From Cliona cf. orientalis (lineage: Eukaryota > Porifera > Demospongiae > Clionaida > Clionaidae): 64,000 nt of DNA. The notes under the pieces were generated by a model. That model saw nothing but the letters and a program-made list of their open reading frames with translations. It ran no database searches and was not told the DNA's origin. The position numbers and the translations under genes are program-made. The DNA lies in the NCBI GenBank assembly GCA_963930775.1, contig OZ005693.1, forward strand, positions 2,790,001-2,854,000, given 5' to 3'. The first letter of the stretch is position 1. The number at the start of each line of letters is the position of its first letter. Of the stretch, positions 12,001 through 19,481 are shown one piece after another.

Positions 12001-15000
12001 TGTACCATTGGTGCGAGGAGTGTAGAGGGCATCGGATTGCCTAGGCACCTCTCCAATGGGCTTATCAGGGTAGAATCCAAGAGCTGGGTGGATTATCGTG
12101 AACAGGCTCAGAGATGCTTCCTTCTGGAAGTCTAGCAGGGTCAATGTGTGTTGGTTTGGCAGGTCTTCAAAGCTATAATCGAGCTTTTCTTCGACTTGAT
12201 CTATGTTCTTTTCACGCACGATGAGTGCTCCAAACAGTCCATCTGTCCTCTGAGCTCCCAAGTGTGAATGGTACCAGTGAGTCCCGGCTGGTTCAGCATC
12301 AAATCTGTATTGGAACACGGCTCCTGGAGTGATGGGGGCTTGAGATACAAAGGCCACACCATCCATGTAAGGACTCTCTTTCTGATGCATACCGTGCCAG
12401 TGGATTGTCAACCCCTCATTTGTGAGTTGATTGTACACATCCACATATACTCTTTGACCTTCAGTGACTATTAGTATAGGCCCTGGAATTTGCCCATTGA
12501 CAGCGATGTACATACGATACGTACGCCCATCTACAATCATTGGAATGCTGCAGTTGTGAGATTTGTAATCTTCAGGAGTAGCTATGTTTTCATACCAACA
12601 GTGCCCATACTCCAAAGTGTAGTTATTTCTGGGTGGAGAGAGGGCTGGAACAAAACCTGTGTTGGTGAAATAGTACGTGTCACCAGCTACACCTCTTGTT
12701 TCTTCCTCTGCACCATTATTCTTGACTATATGGCTAGCAAATGTTTGTAGTTCCTCGATTTGAAGCCGAAAATGGCAAATTTTCTTGGTGCTGTCACATT
12801 CGCATGTTGCTTGCTGATCTTTACACTTAACTTCATCAATTGACTCATCGGCATACACTATTCGAGTCTGCAGCACAATAGCTACAAGTGTAATAGTCAT
12901 AAAAATGGTAGAGGCCATTTCAATGTCAGTCACTTTTACACAGCCAACAATGACTCTAGCTACATGTACTGTGTTGATTAATCATGAATAATAGGTTCCT
13001 TTATAGATTAGGTATGGATGACAATAATATTATTATTATTCGTGTACCTATAGGGTAGTTACCCTTTGGCTCTTGAATATCAATTACTATTGATTTTGTG
13101 GCCATCTGCGCACTTGTGGATATAAATGCAAAGTATACATGCACACCCTATGTGCACATGACAATGAAGTACTTTCATGGTACTAAAACAGGTCATGTGA
13201 ATGATTCAATATGTAGAAACTATAGTTTCTCTGTGAAGTATGGAGGAAGAAGGGTTGTGCTTGATGGCTAAACACTATGGCATGTAATTACTGATTGCAA
13301 GTACTAATAATTATATTTTAGATTTGTACATGGAAATAGTGTATAAAAGTTTTATGTTTTGGGACCAACCCACAGAAAGATTAGTATACCTGCAAAAATT
13401 TAATTATCCATGTGTAACTACCATCACAAAACAGACGAAGTCATAGCAGGCAGACTTTTGTACTCTTGCTAATAATAACAAGTGTGTGTACAGTGTATAT
13501 GTCCCCTGCAGGCTAGTGGTGGCCAAGATAAAGTCGTGCACATCTGGGATGCCAGGAGCCACATCCATCTGCATACATTCAGCGGACACAGGGATGTAGT
13601 CTCAGTGAGTTAATGGTTACACATCCAGTAGTAGTAAAAAAATCGCTATATTTTGTGAGAAGTTTATTACTGTTTCATTGGGGGGGGGGGGGGGGGGGGG
13701 TGTGCCTAAGTTTGGAAAGATTCTATGTATTCTTGTACTATCGATATATGATTTGGGTAACTTGAACTAGGGATGGGCCCCAGTGCATCCCACTGTATAA
13801 TTTATTTTTTTCTATTTCCTGTATAGGGTGTGGCTTTCCAAAGAGGAACCCATGAGTTATTCAGCTGTTCATTTGACAGGACTGTCAAGATATGGAACCT
13901 TGATGAAATGGCATATGTGGAGACATTGTAAGTACAGTCGAGCCTCCGATAACGGACCCTCCGAGAAGCGGACAACCTCCCTACAGCGGACAAGTGCCGT
14001 GTTACCGATTGAATTTAGCATAGTTATAGTACATTAGCAATCTCCGAGAAGCGGACGCTTCTCGATTCCGGACAGCGGACAAGATCCAAGCTCCCAACGT
14101 GACTTTTCAATGCAAAACTACCTCTAAATAGCGGACATCAGGAAACCACGCCCTTAAATTAACGATACCACGCCCACTTTTGCCGCAATCTGGGCGATCG
14201 CGATATTATGCCGCATGCGCGATAATAATATTTCCTTGAATCCAGAGTAGCCAGTACTTCAGAAACAAAAAAATTCAGCCTGTGCTATGTTGATACTGAA
14301 AACAGAACATACCAACCACTTGATTATCATCTCTACTGCTCTTATCATGCATTTCAGTGCATTTACTAACTTATTAAGGATAATACAATCAAAATGGATT
14401 GAAAAATCATGAACCTCCGAGATAGGGACAACCTCCGAACAAAGGACACGGGGCCCGTTCCCAAAGTGTCCTTTGTTCGGAGGCTTGACTGTATACAAGC
14501 CAAGAGCAAACACCTCCATTTAATTTATTGTTTTATAGAATTTTTTCTACCGATCCTACAAGCTTTTATTGCTCAATGCACATACAAGTATTACTCAATA
14601 CAGTGCATGATGCCGCACCAATTAGTGCTCCGGATATGGTAATGGTCGTCACATAATAAATAAAATTGTATTGGAGATTTATGGAAAGCATTGTAATCAT
14701 TGCCATTCAGGTTTGGTCATCAGAATGGTATCTCCTCCATTGACTGCCTGGCCAAGGAGAGACCAGTCACTGGGGGGATGAACGATAGGACAGTCCGTCT
14801 GTGGAAGGTTCTGGAAGAATCACAGCTGGTCTTTCATGGCCACAGGTAAGACCACTAATCCTCTCTTAGGTTCTCAAACTGATATCTTATCTCACCTTCA
14901 TGTTTATGCAGAGCTTCAATCGACTGCATAGGAATGATTAGCGAAGAGCATTTTGTGTCGGGATCACAAGATGGGTATGTCACCAATAGCATGTTATCCC

Positions 15001-16164
15001 CCCGCTCTCTTCCCTCTCTCCCCATTCTCTCTCTCTCTCTCTGAACACATAATGGCACTCATTTTCTCTCTCTTTCAAGTTTCCTCTTTAAATTTTAACC
15101 TTCGCTATTCATATACAATGTTTCTCCATCTCAGTAGCATAGCCCTGTGGAGCATTACAAAGAAGAAGCCTCTGGTAGTTAAAGCTCACCATGCACCTTC
15201 GATGACATCATCAGTGCTGGAGGAACACTGGGTTACTGCAGTGGCTGCCTATCCCAATACAGACCTAGTAGCATCAGGTACATAGTACACTACACTATAT
15301 ACCGTAAACTCTGGTTATTAAGCGCACATTATTTATTAAGCGCATGCCCTCTTCTTGTCATAAGCTATTGTTTATTAAGCGCATGCGCTTAATAGGCGTG
15401 GCATTCTATATGAAACTGACCTTGACCGGCTGGAAAGTATTTGGAGTCGGGTATCTTTGGAGAAATGATGGCCACGAATAACATTATCATGCAAGAAGAT
15501 CGACAAATCGCCAGCACTTGTCATCTTGAGCAGCAACTGTAAACGCTAAAGTGCTCGATCGATCGAGCGCTAGTGCTAGCGTGCGCTAGCGCTAGCGGGC
15601 CTCGCATCTATCACGTGCCCAAACGTTTGTGGGCGTGGTTATGTGCCATATAAGTGCATATCCTTTATTAAGTGCATACTATCCTTCCGTTTACCGCTAT
15701 AAGCGCATGCGCTTATTAACTAGAGTCTATATACGGTAGTACTGTTACAGCTTTTACCCACCCAGTAATTTTGTTTTGATTTAGGATCAAATGATGGGCA
15801 CATCTGTTTATGGAAATGTGGAGAAAATTTTCGCTCATTAGAGCTATGCTTCAGTGTACCACTGGTAAGATGCATGTTGATCAATGAATTTAGTGAATGA
15901 TTGAGTATAATATTATACCTCCCCCCTCCCAACCCGCTTTTACCCCTTTGTCTCTCTCACTCTCTCTCTCTCTCTTTTTCCTCCCTCCTCCCTCAGAACG
16001 GATTTATCAATTCTCTGTCATTTTCCCATTCCGGTGAGTTCCTAGTAGCAGGAGTGGGGCAGGAACATAAGTTCGGTCGATGGTGGAAGAATAGAACTGC
16101 CAGGAACTCTATTGCTATCATTCCTCTACAGAAACAGACAAAACAAACAGGGGTAAATGTATAG
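38..16164 (+). CDS. RRP9: RRP9 / U3-55K, U3 snoRNP WD40 protein (5' end outside window)
   Basis: Rrp9 binds the U3 snoRNA in the nucleolus and acts in early 18S pre-rRNA processing. Visible exons, joined by GT/AG introns in compatible phase: 38-142, 196-313, 463-530, 602-643, 803-929, 1476-1597, 13512-13604, 13827-13927, 14711-14845, 14912-14974, 15135-15277, 15785-15864 and 15997-16164 (stop). The first exons encode the Lys-rich and acidic N-terminal region (KKTKRKSD, DSDEE). From 803 onward WD40 blades follow (GHQLPVTCVAV, SGSKDCCIIKW, ASGGQDKVVHIWD, DRTVKIWN, DRTVRLWKVLEESQLVF). The C-terminus carries the family-specific GQEHKFGRWW and ARNSIAIIPL. The initiating exon lies left of the window. 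An AATAAA-type poly(A) signal lies near 16217. The intron after 1597 is huge and contains three antisense oxidase genes. Identity is firm; the acceptor at 195 was chosen because it keeps the frame. Confidence 0.93.
1865..4396 (-). CDS. MCO-A: laccase-like multicopper oxidase with missing copper ligands
   Basis: A single uninterrupted 843-residue frame. An N-terminal hydrophobic signal segment (about residues 10-30) is followed by a Cys-rich lead-in (CECDRSAKICHF) and three cupredoxin domains. Motif 1 (HWHG, 184-187) and motif 2 (HWYHSH, 225-230) are intact. Motif 3 reads YSVHLHGH, with Tyr632 where the paralogues have the type-1 copper His. Motif 4 reads HCQIERH, with Gln727 where the paralogues have a type-3 copper His. 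A hydrophobic segment near the C-terminus (about 775-800) and a basic tail suggest a type I membrane protein with an extracellular enzyme domain. MCOs normally oxidise phenols or metals while reducing O2 to water; this copy is probably inactive or altered. It is nested antisense in an RRP9 intron. The long intact frame argues against a dead pseudogene. Confidence 0.88.
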   Translation of the reverse strand: MKVRFSTIVMSQWWSLLLVITIIISPGLRALTENGMDVVSCREGKESCECDRSAKICHFTLKIRELQTFTSYKFEDERSEEEDLLGPPGDTYYLTSTGFKPSLPPPRNDSTSAGYHPCWRNNVQNIEEFTLINCTVPMTVDGCTHRPYIAINGRTPGPTLIVSEGQKVRVDVHNFLREEGITVHWHGLAQQGTPWMDGVGYLSQSPIQPEKSFEYEFTARPAGTHWYHSHTGAQRMDGLYGAFIVREKSSILESVEGVIGMFEDTPSNHTLILLDFQKERYQTVLNRVRSQLGFYRNKPFSTYAPMRNDSLETAKILTTDHTKVGSVPHWSGLINGLGRYYSTTHSLLSVFNAKPNTAYRFRLIGAQGLYAYRVEIVGHKMTVIATDGHFVRPTEVDYIIIHTGERYDVILNTTQTPNNYLIRAQTLEVANPNSNPNDYIFSGHFAEAILHYDSPSVSKPDPASFYANTITDRRQCTQKNRCRAINCPNKEFPSSLNINCINLNQLQALFPSKDNELPTLSINKNCKDCLHILNFGFMPNSLAATINGRVFTFPSIPYQAYPGSYELDRKNSPHNFCDSCRCENSTIKGCNSTCVNVVTIADGKKYTKGREETIMMVLSAVGNGKKRADLSYSVHLHGHSFYVVHVGYGRYQNGTLTADTPDIQCDQPYCLNPNWQNGSKPDFSKYSKSGKIDRLAIRKDTVTVPAGGYVVIAFKADNPGYWFLHCQIERHHLDGMALILQEYPEPQHPPLPPELMEKVIPYWNRQEKISLGLTVGLALLNLVLGLATGLIGMNCIYRKCLRGERNLLRKGQRLIQKTQPSNCDDGDDREGEQLLEKQQSQSK
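4397..6211. other. Spacer between MCO-A and MCO-B
   Basis: AT-rich DNA with no frame that resembles a protein. It should hold the MCO-A promoter at its left end and the MCO-B 3' UTR at its right end. A short hairpin (TGACTCTTGCA and its complement) lies at about 4758-4790, and a G run at 5429-5439. No other element was recognised. Confidence 0.5.
6212..8632 (-). CDS. MCO-B: membrane-anchored laccase-like multicopper oxidase
   Basis: An intact single-exon frame of 806 residues. It starts with a signal peptide (MQRSFLIFVLVIWLQ) and continues with CECDAAQPECHF and three cupredoxin domains. All four copper motifs are complete: HWHG, HWYHSH, HSIHLHGH and HCHMEAH. Methionine (LEGM) occupies the type-1 axial position, as in lower-potential MCOs rather than high-potential fungal laccases. 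The C-terminus has one membrane segment (DIVILAIAVVEGIIIVAFLAY) followed by a basic cytoplasmic tail. It is a predicted extracellular oxidase of phenols, or a ferroxidase; the substrate cannot be read from sequence. It shares a nearly identical central stretch with MCO-C. Confidence 0.92.
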   Translation of the reverse strand: MQRSFLIFVLVIWLQIQTGFTQDTYKVECHDQQETCECDAAQPECHFRLEIEELRTFATYTVTQQDDEVITRGVAGDTYYFSETGFSPALPPPKRSNVLEYGPCWREGLATVQDFRAINCSIPMIVDGRSYRMYIAINGQIPGPTLIVTKGQMVYVNVTNKLTNEGVTVHWHGLHQKGRPWMDGVAFVSQGPITPGAVFQYRFEATPAGTHWYHSHLGAQRTDGLYGALIVREKNMTDEVEEKLGSFEDLPSQHTLTLLDFQKEASLSLFTIIHPALGFYPDKPIGEVPRQSDALYTPRTNGTDGIEVGPIPYWSGLINGKGRYNPTTYSLLSEFSVEEGKTYRFRLIGAQTLYAYKVEVVGHKLTVIATDGHFIEPVEVDYIIIHTGERYDFLLNATQTPNNYMIRAQTLEVKDTNIDPNDFQFHDHTAEAILHYNTTEAPDSKTRYDNVQQQNRECNEQNPCTAINCPVKEFPHGLYIKCIQLNNLTALFPSKELELPNIIEAADTIFFNFGFAGNSLTSAINGRNFILPPTPYQTYPGSYDYDKKYNNQVCDRICPVENITTNCPPCIHSIQIAKNKKFDNGEEPETVMMVLSSLGSEGKSLDDFSHSIHLHGHSFYVVHVEHGSYENGILCKNIPDIECQDFLCSWTNGTAPDFSRYQTNGRLNNMAIRKDTVIVPAGGYVVIAFQADNPGYWFMHCHMEAHQLEGMAIIIQEYPDDQHPPPPAGINKIGDFLWQGEQPVQKCKKWTTKDIVILAIAVVEGIIIVAFLAYKLVLKACCAKNRRKGYQEVPEYPTPSKKVTRT
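8633..9002. other. Upstream region of MCO-B
   Basis: AT-rich non-coding DNA before the start codon of the - strand gene, ending at the left arm of the inverted repeat. It presumably contains the MCO-B promoter. No motif was recognised. Confidence 0.4.
9003..9418 (+). repeat. Left arm of 0.4-kb inverted repeat
   Basis: From CAGTCGTTAGGCCAGCGGTCC to TTCCAAAGTTACACG this segment matches, in reverse complement, 10190-10624, at roughly 95 percent by eye. The pair lies between MCO-B and MCO-C. No reading frame is convincingly maintained. It is probably a mobile element, or two head-to-head copies of one. Confidence 0.8.
9483..9602 (+). CDS. Candidate orphan coding exon between inverted repeat arms
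   Basis: An acceptor-like TTTCTAG precedes 40 whole codons without a stop, followed by a donor-like GTAAGT. The translation is amphipathic (GLLEGLQKVVKAF). It could be an exon of an unknown + strand gene, a remnant of the surrounding element, or chance. No family was recognised. Confidence 0.2.
10190..10624 (-). repeat. Right arm of 0.4-kb inverted repeat
   Basis: Reverse-complement partner of 9003-9418. It has a short extra stretch near its outer end (TTTGTACTATTT), where the left arm has only TTG between the same flanking blocks. It ends about 120 bases before the MCO-C 3' end. Confidence 0.8.
10746..12933 (-). pseudogene. MCO-C: broken laccase-like multicopper oxidase
   Basis: The N-terminal 380 or so codons are intact from 12933, with signal peptide, HWHG and HWYHSH. 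Compared with MCO-B there are three lesions. The first is a 1-base deletion near 11800, just after the codons for KLTVIAT. The second is an 8-base net deletion near 11535, which restores the original frame after a shifted stretch. The third is a deletion of roughly 240 bases joined at about 11372, from the NFGFA codons straight to MVLSALG, again out of frame. Downstream the frame is once more clean, with HPIHLHGH, HCHIEAH, a transmembrane segment and a tail. A 1-base loss cannot be an intron, so a pseudogene is the best call; sequencing error could explain the small lesions but not the large one. Confidence 0.87.
12934..13511. other. Upstream region of MCO-C, end of giant intron
   Basis: AT-rich intronic DNA lying 5' of the MCO-C start. 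Nothing was recognised in it apart from the polypyrimidine-poor but acceptable RRP9 acceptor at 13502-13511. Confidence 0.4.
13680..13700 (+). repeat. Poly-G run (21 G)
   Basis: An uninterrupted G homopolymer in the RRP9 intron between 13604 and 13827. Confidence 0.95.
13935..14491. mobile_element. Pogo/Tigger-like MITE in RRP9 intron
   Basis: The terminal inverted repeat CAGTC(G/A)AGCCTCCGA is found at both ends and flanked by TA on each side, the target duplication of Tc1/mariner and pogo elements. The interior has several short repeats of CCTCCGAGAAGCGGAC and no transposase frame, so the element is non-autonomous. It begins only 7 bases after the last base of the exon ending at 13927. Confidence 0.75.
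15299..15738. mobile_element. MITE with imperfect TIR in RRP9 intron
   Basis: The left end (TACCGTAAACTCTGGTTATTAAGCGCA) and the reverse complement of the right end (CTACCGTATATAGACTCTAGTTAATAAGCGCA) match imperfectly. AAGCGCAT units recur inside. No coding capacity was seen. Superfamily not assigned. Confidence 0.65.
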
Positions 16165-16708
16165 TACTATAGATTCCTTGACCTGATGTACGGTGCATGT
16201 GACCTAATTATTATAATAATAAATAAATACCATAGTATATATTGGTTGCTAATAATTTTATTTTTAGGTCAAAGTCAAGTTGTTTATCTTATCTTGGTTC
16301 TTGGCCATGAAATATTTTTGGAATGACTATTAATAAAATTAATATCTTGTGGTCTACGGCAGGCATGCATCATAAACATATTGTCACCATAGTGATTATT
16401 GGTCACTGTGATGAAAGCAGGATATTCATGCCCCAATATACATGTACTTGGTGCTGAAGCATGTAAATTCATTAGTATTGGGAATTTGATAGTCTTACTT
16501 GTCTCATGTGCCACACCCCTTAATGCTGAGGAAAAGAGAGAGTGTGTATATATTATATATACATATTTTGCGATAAAAACATTGTACATGAAATTAAATA
16601 ATGACCCCAGAACTTAAGGTTACCTGACTACAGAGGTAGCATGATCTTGGCAAGGGCAAGAAAATAATAAAATAAACACAAAATGATAAAGTTTCAGAAG
16701 TGGATAGT
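16165..16708. other. RRP9 3' flank
   Basis: AT-rich DNA holding the likely RRP9 poly(A) signal near 16217 (AATAAATAAA). No gene was seen. Confidence 0.4.
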
Positions 16709-17217
16709 TCATAGTAAGGTATGTGACAGTATCCATGCTTTCTCTAATCGTGCCTTAAAGATCACTTGAGAGGCACCAACAACCTTGCAAGCTGCCTCGT
16801 CCATAGCCTTTCTTGCTGATTGTTTCGTTAGTAATGGAGTTGCTTTCAGAAGAGCTCTCTGGGAAGATGGAAGCCAGTGACCAAGTGACCCAATCTCGAT
16901 AGTGTAAAGGTTAAAGGCGAGACCTTTTGCTTCCAAGTCGCTAAGAACATGCAGATAAATCTCTTTCCGTGACTTGCGGTCTCTAGCATTAGACAGGCTC
17001 TCCAGGGAGTCACATGGAATGGTTAGCTCAATCAGTGTTACCTCGTTCTCTCCTACCAAAACAATGCCAAGTCGAGCTGAGGTTACCAGGGTATCGTCAG
17101 GGATCGATGGTGGCCACCAGGCTTTCACTCGCTCTCATAGGTCAGCATAGAGAGTTGTGTTAGAATTTAGGTGCTCCTTGATGGACTTCACTCTAAACTT
17201 GAAATATAGCATGTAAG
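16709..17217 (-). pseudogene. Relic of retroelement-associated ORF, C-terminal domain
   Basis: A frame of about 139 codons reads VKAWWPPSIPDDTLV, then LIELTIPCDSLESL, then YTIEIGSLGHW. Upstream the same frame continues for about 25 more sensible codons (FRVKSIKEHLNSNTTLYADL) across one in-frame TGA at about 17135. The pattern resembles the region after reverse transcriptase in ORFs common in cnidarian and sponge genomes (a LIELT-type core, then an ALL..T stretch). I infer this from memory of that family. There is no nearby polymerase, so it is a decayed fragment. Confidence 0.45.
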
Positions 17218-18600
17218 TACCTTTCTGCTTATTATTCTACTATATTGAATAAAGAAATTTGGTGTGCATACTGTTTGGCTGCTATTGTAGCTAACACTTC
17301 ACTGCCTAGAGAATTCCAGAAGCTGACTTCATGCATGATTTTTTAAAATTGCTAGTTTAGACGTTCGGTCAAACACGTACATAAGCTCTCATAGTGGTAC
17401 ACATGCATGAATGTTCACACGTGTACATGCACATATGCACATATTAGTATTATTCTCTGAAGTGGAATCTATTCTTAAAATGTAAGATGAGCCCTGAATT
17501 CTTTAGAAGCAAAGTGCGTGCACTTTCTATGTTACAGTATTAATAGCGTATTTCTTGATAGAAATAGTCTAGCTAGGGGTAGTTTGAGCCAAACTTCATA
17601 TTTTCAATGCATTTTCTCATAATAATATGTATACACGTGTTATTTTATACAAAGTAAAATGCTTATTGACCTCTTTTCAACCGAGTGCTTCAAAAATGGT
17701 TGAAACTATTAAAAATTTTGAAATTAGCACCTTGAGTTACCCCTATAGAAGCATGAAATGCCCTGGAGAAGTGAGCAACATAAAGTTATCCATTAGTGTG
17801 CCACAGCAGTTGAGTATGTGGTATTTATGGAGTTACCCTGAAGCCTTGCAATGCTGGAAGTGGTTACAATCCTATGCTTTGGATACTGCAGTGTAGTGAG
17901 TAGTTATGATCCCTGAAACTTCATAATAATTGTTTAAATGTGTGCAGGTTTTTATAGATAATTTTTTGGGGTTCTAAGCTTATATGAATATGCGCGAGGG
18001 GGCGTAATTGTGACAGTATTAGTATGTGAATTCGTATGTAAATTCATTAATTATATGATCTGATAGTCTATTATTCTTCTGGTTAGTCTCACATGACACA
18101 CCCTCCAATCGCAAGGGAAAGAGCGGGTGTGGATGTCATTCCATGCCTATGAATAATATTGGTAAAAAATATTCATTATACTACAAATTGTGCAGGTGCC
18201 CACACTTTTGTACTATATATAGTTAACAATAATAATGCAATACATATAATATTATAGCTAGCTATGTGGCTGAATACAGCTAGGTGTACACTATAAGCCT
18301 ACATGCAAGATGTAAAATTTAATGACATAATCATGTTAATATTAAAGCAGCTGGCTACTGAAGCTATTATACCATTGGTAATTTATGGACAAAAATTGGG
18401 GTGTAGGAATTAAAAAGATCTAATTAGTGCAAGTGTATTAGACCTTTTTGTATGTATCTTAATGGAACGTGTGGCGACCTTTATCAGAAAATCGGGCAAA
18501 AGTTGTTATTTTTTAGTTTGTGTTCCATTAGAATACACACAGTATTGTAATATATCCTCTGCTATACTATCTTCATCCTTTAACTACCTTCTCTTGCTCC
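17218..18600. other. Gene-poor spacer
   Basis: AT-rich DNA without recognisable genes. A frame of about 89 codons at 17627-17896 has no family signature and is probably chance. Confidence 0.4.
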
Positions 18601-18604
18601 TATG

Positions 18605-18738
18605 ATGGATTTATCCATTTTCTGTCATTTTCCCAATGCGGTGACCTGATGAAATTTCCTACCCGAAGGCCATTATATACATGTAGTTGTGCTGAGTTTC
18701 ATTGTACTTCTGAATAATCAATGCCATTAGCTAGCTGG
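18605..18738. pseudogene. Fused relic: RRP9 last-exon piece plus MCO-D-type 3' piece
   Basis: 18605-18643 matches the start of the last RRP9 exon (the FINSLSFSHSG region, + orientation) with a few substitutions. From about 18647 the sequence instead matches the 3' coding end of MCO-D in its - orientation (the KWTVDDF to EYNEGQ region, 19615-19715), with a deletion and a small insertion. Both halves are degenerate and untranslatable. The fusion point is near 18645. Confidence 0.75.
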
Positions 18739-19481
18739 AGGTCCTGCAGCCATGCATGGGGACAAATATTCAAGTTTGATCCTATAGCTGTGGTTATTTC
18801 TTGTCACTCAGTGTTTCATGTCCAATTTACTTGGCACTAATTTTAAAGTGTGTGTATAGCCTTTTTTAGTGTACCACCAATCAGGTATTACCACTCTGAC
18901 CACTGGCAGCTGGTTTGGTTAGTATATATATACTTTGTGGCTTATCTGATGTCACAATGCAATACCTTAACTCCACGCCCGTGCATATTTCATTACCACC
19001 TTGGCCAGTTTGTGTAGGATGCCCACACACCCACTACACCAATGATATTAAGGTTTCCTACGTGTGCATGTCATGTTTATCGAAATATGATGTTTTCCTA
19101 TAACATCTATATCATCTGGCTATATCCCACAGATTTCCTACTAGGTAACTAGCTAATTTTTCGTGTTTCCTACTGTTACTGTAGTTATACAGTTAGGTAA
19201 ACAATATGCAATACATGTACATGGCTATAGCTCTATTATAATTTGAACAATTAATCATGCATTATATAATTTTGTGTAGTTATTGTTACTGTACAATAGG
19301 AGCTTTGTAATACATAACTTCATGTAAGGTAATATTCTAGCTAAGCAGTTAGCTAATAATAATAATTACTGTCAAGTTTTCACTATACTCATAGCTATAT
19401 AGTATAATAGCTTCTACACTATATGCACAATGCATACATTGTAATAATACACTAACAAAAAATGCAGGGGCGGGTATATTA
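18739..19481. other. 3' flank of MCO-D
   Basis: AT-rich DNA. No gene, and no repeat other than simple AT-rich runs, was recognised. Confidence 0.4.

Larger units (their letters stand above)
1598..13511 (+). other. Giant RRP9 intron hosting three antisense MCO genes
   Basis: The intron begins with a consensus GTAAGT after the codons for DGKFL and ends with CCCTGCAG before ASGGQDKV, so the WD40 blade is interrupted cleanly. Other RRP9 introns here range from about 50 to 870 bases; this one is 11,914 bases. It contains MCO-A, MCO-B and the MCO-C pseudogene, all on the - strand, plus a 0.4-kb inverted repeat pair. Confidence 0.85.

Noticed and set aside
17627..17896. An 89-codon + strand frame in the spacer
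   Set aside because: No family signature, splice context or paralogue in the window; probably chance in AT-rich DNA.
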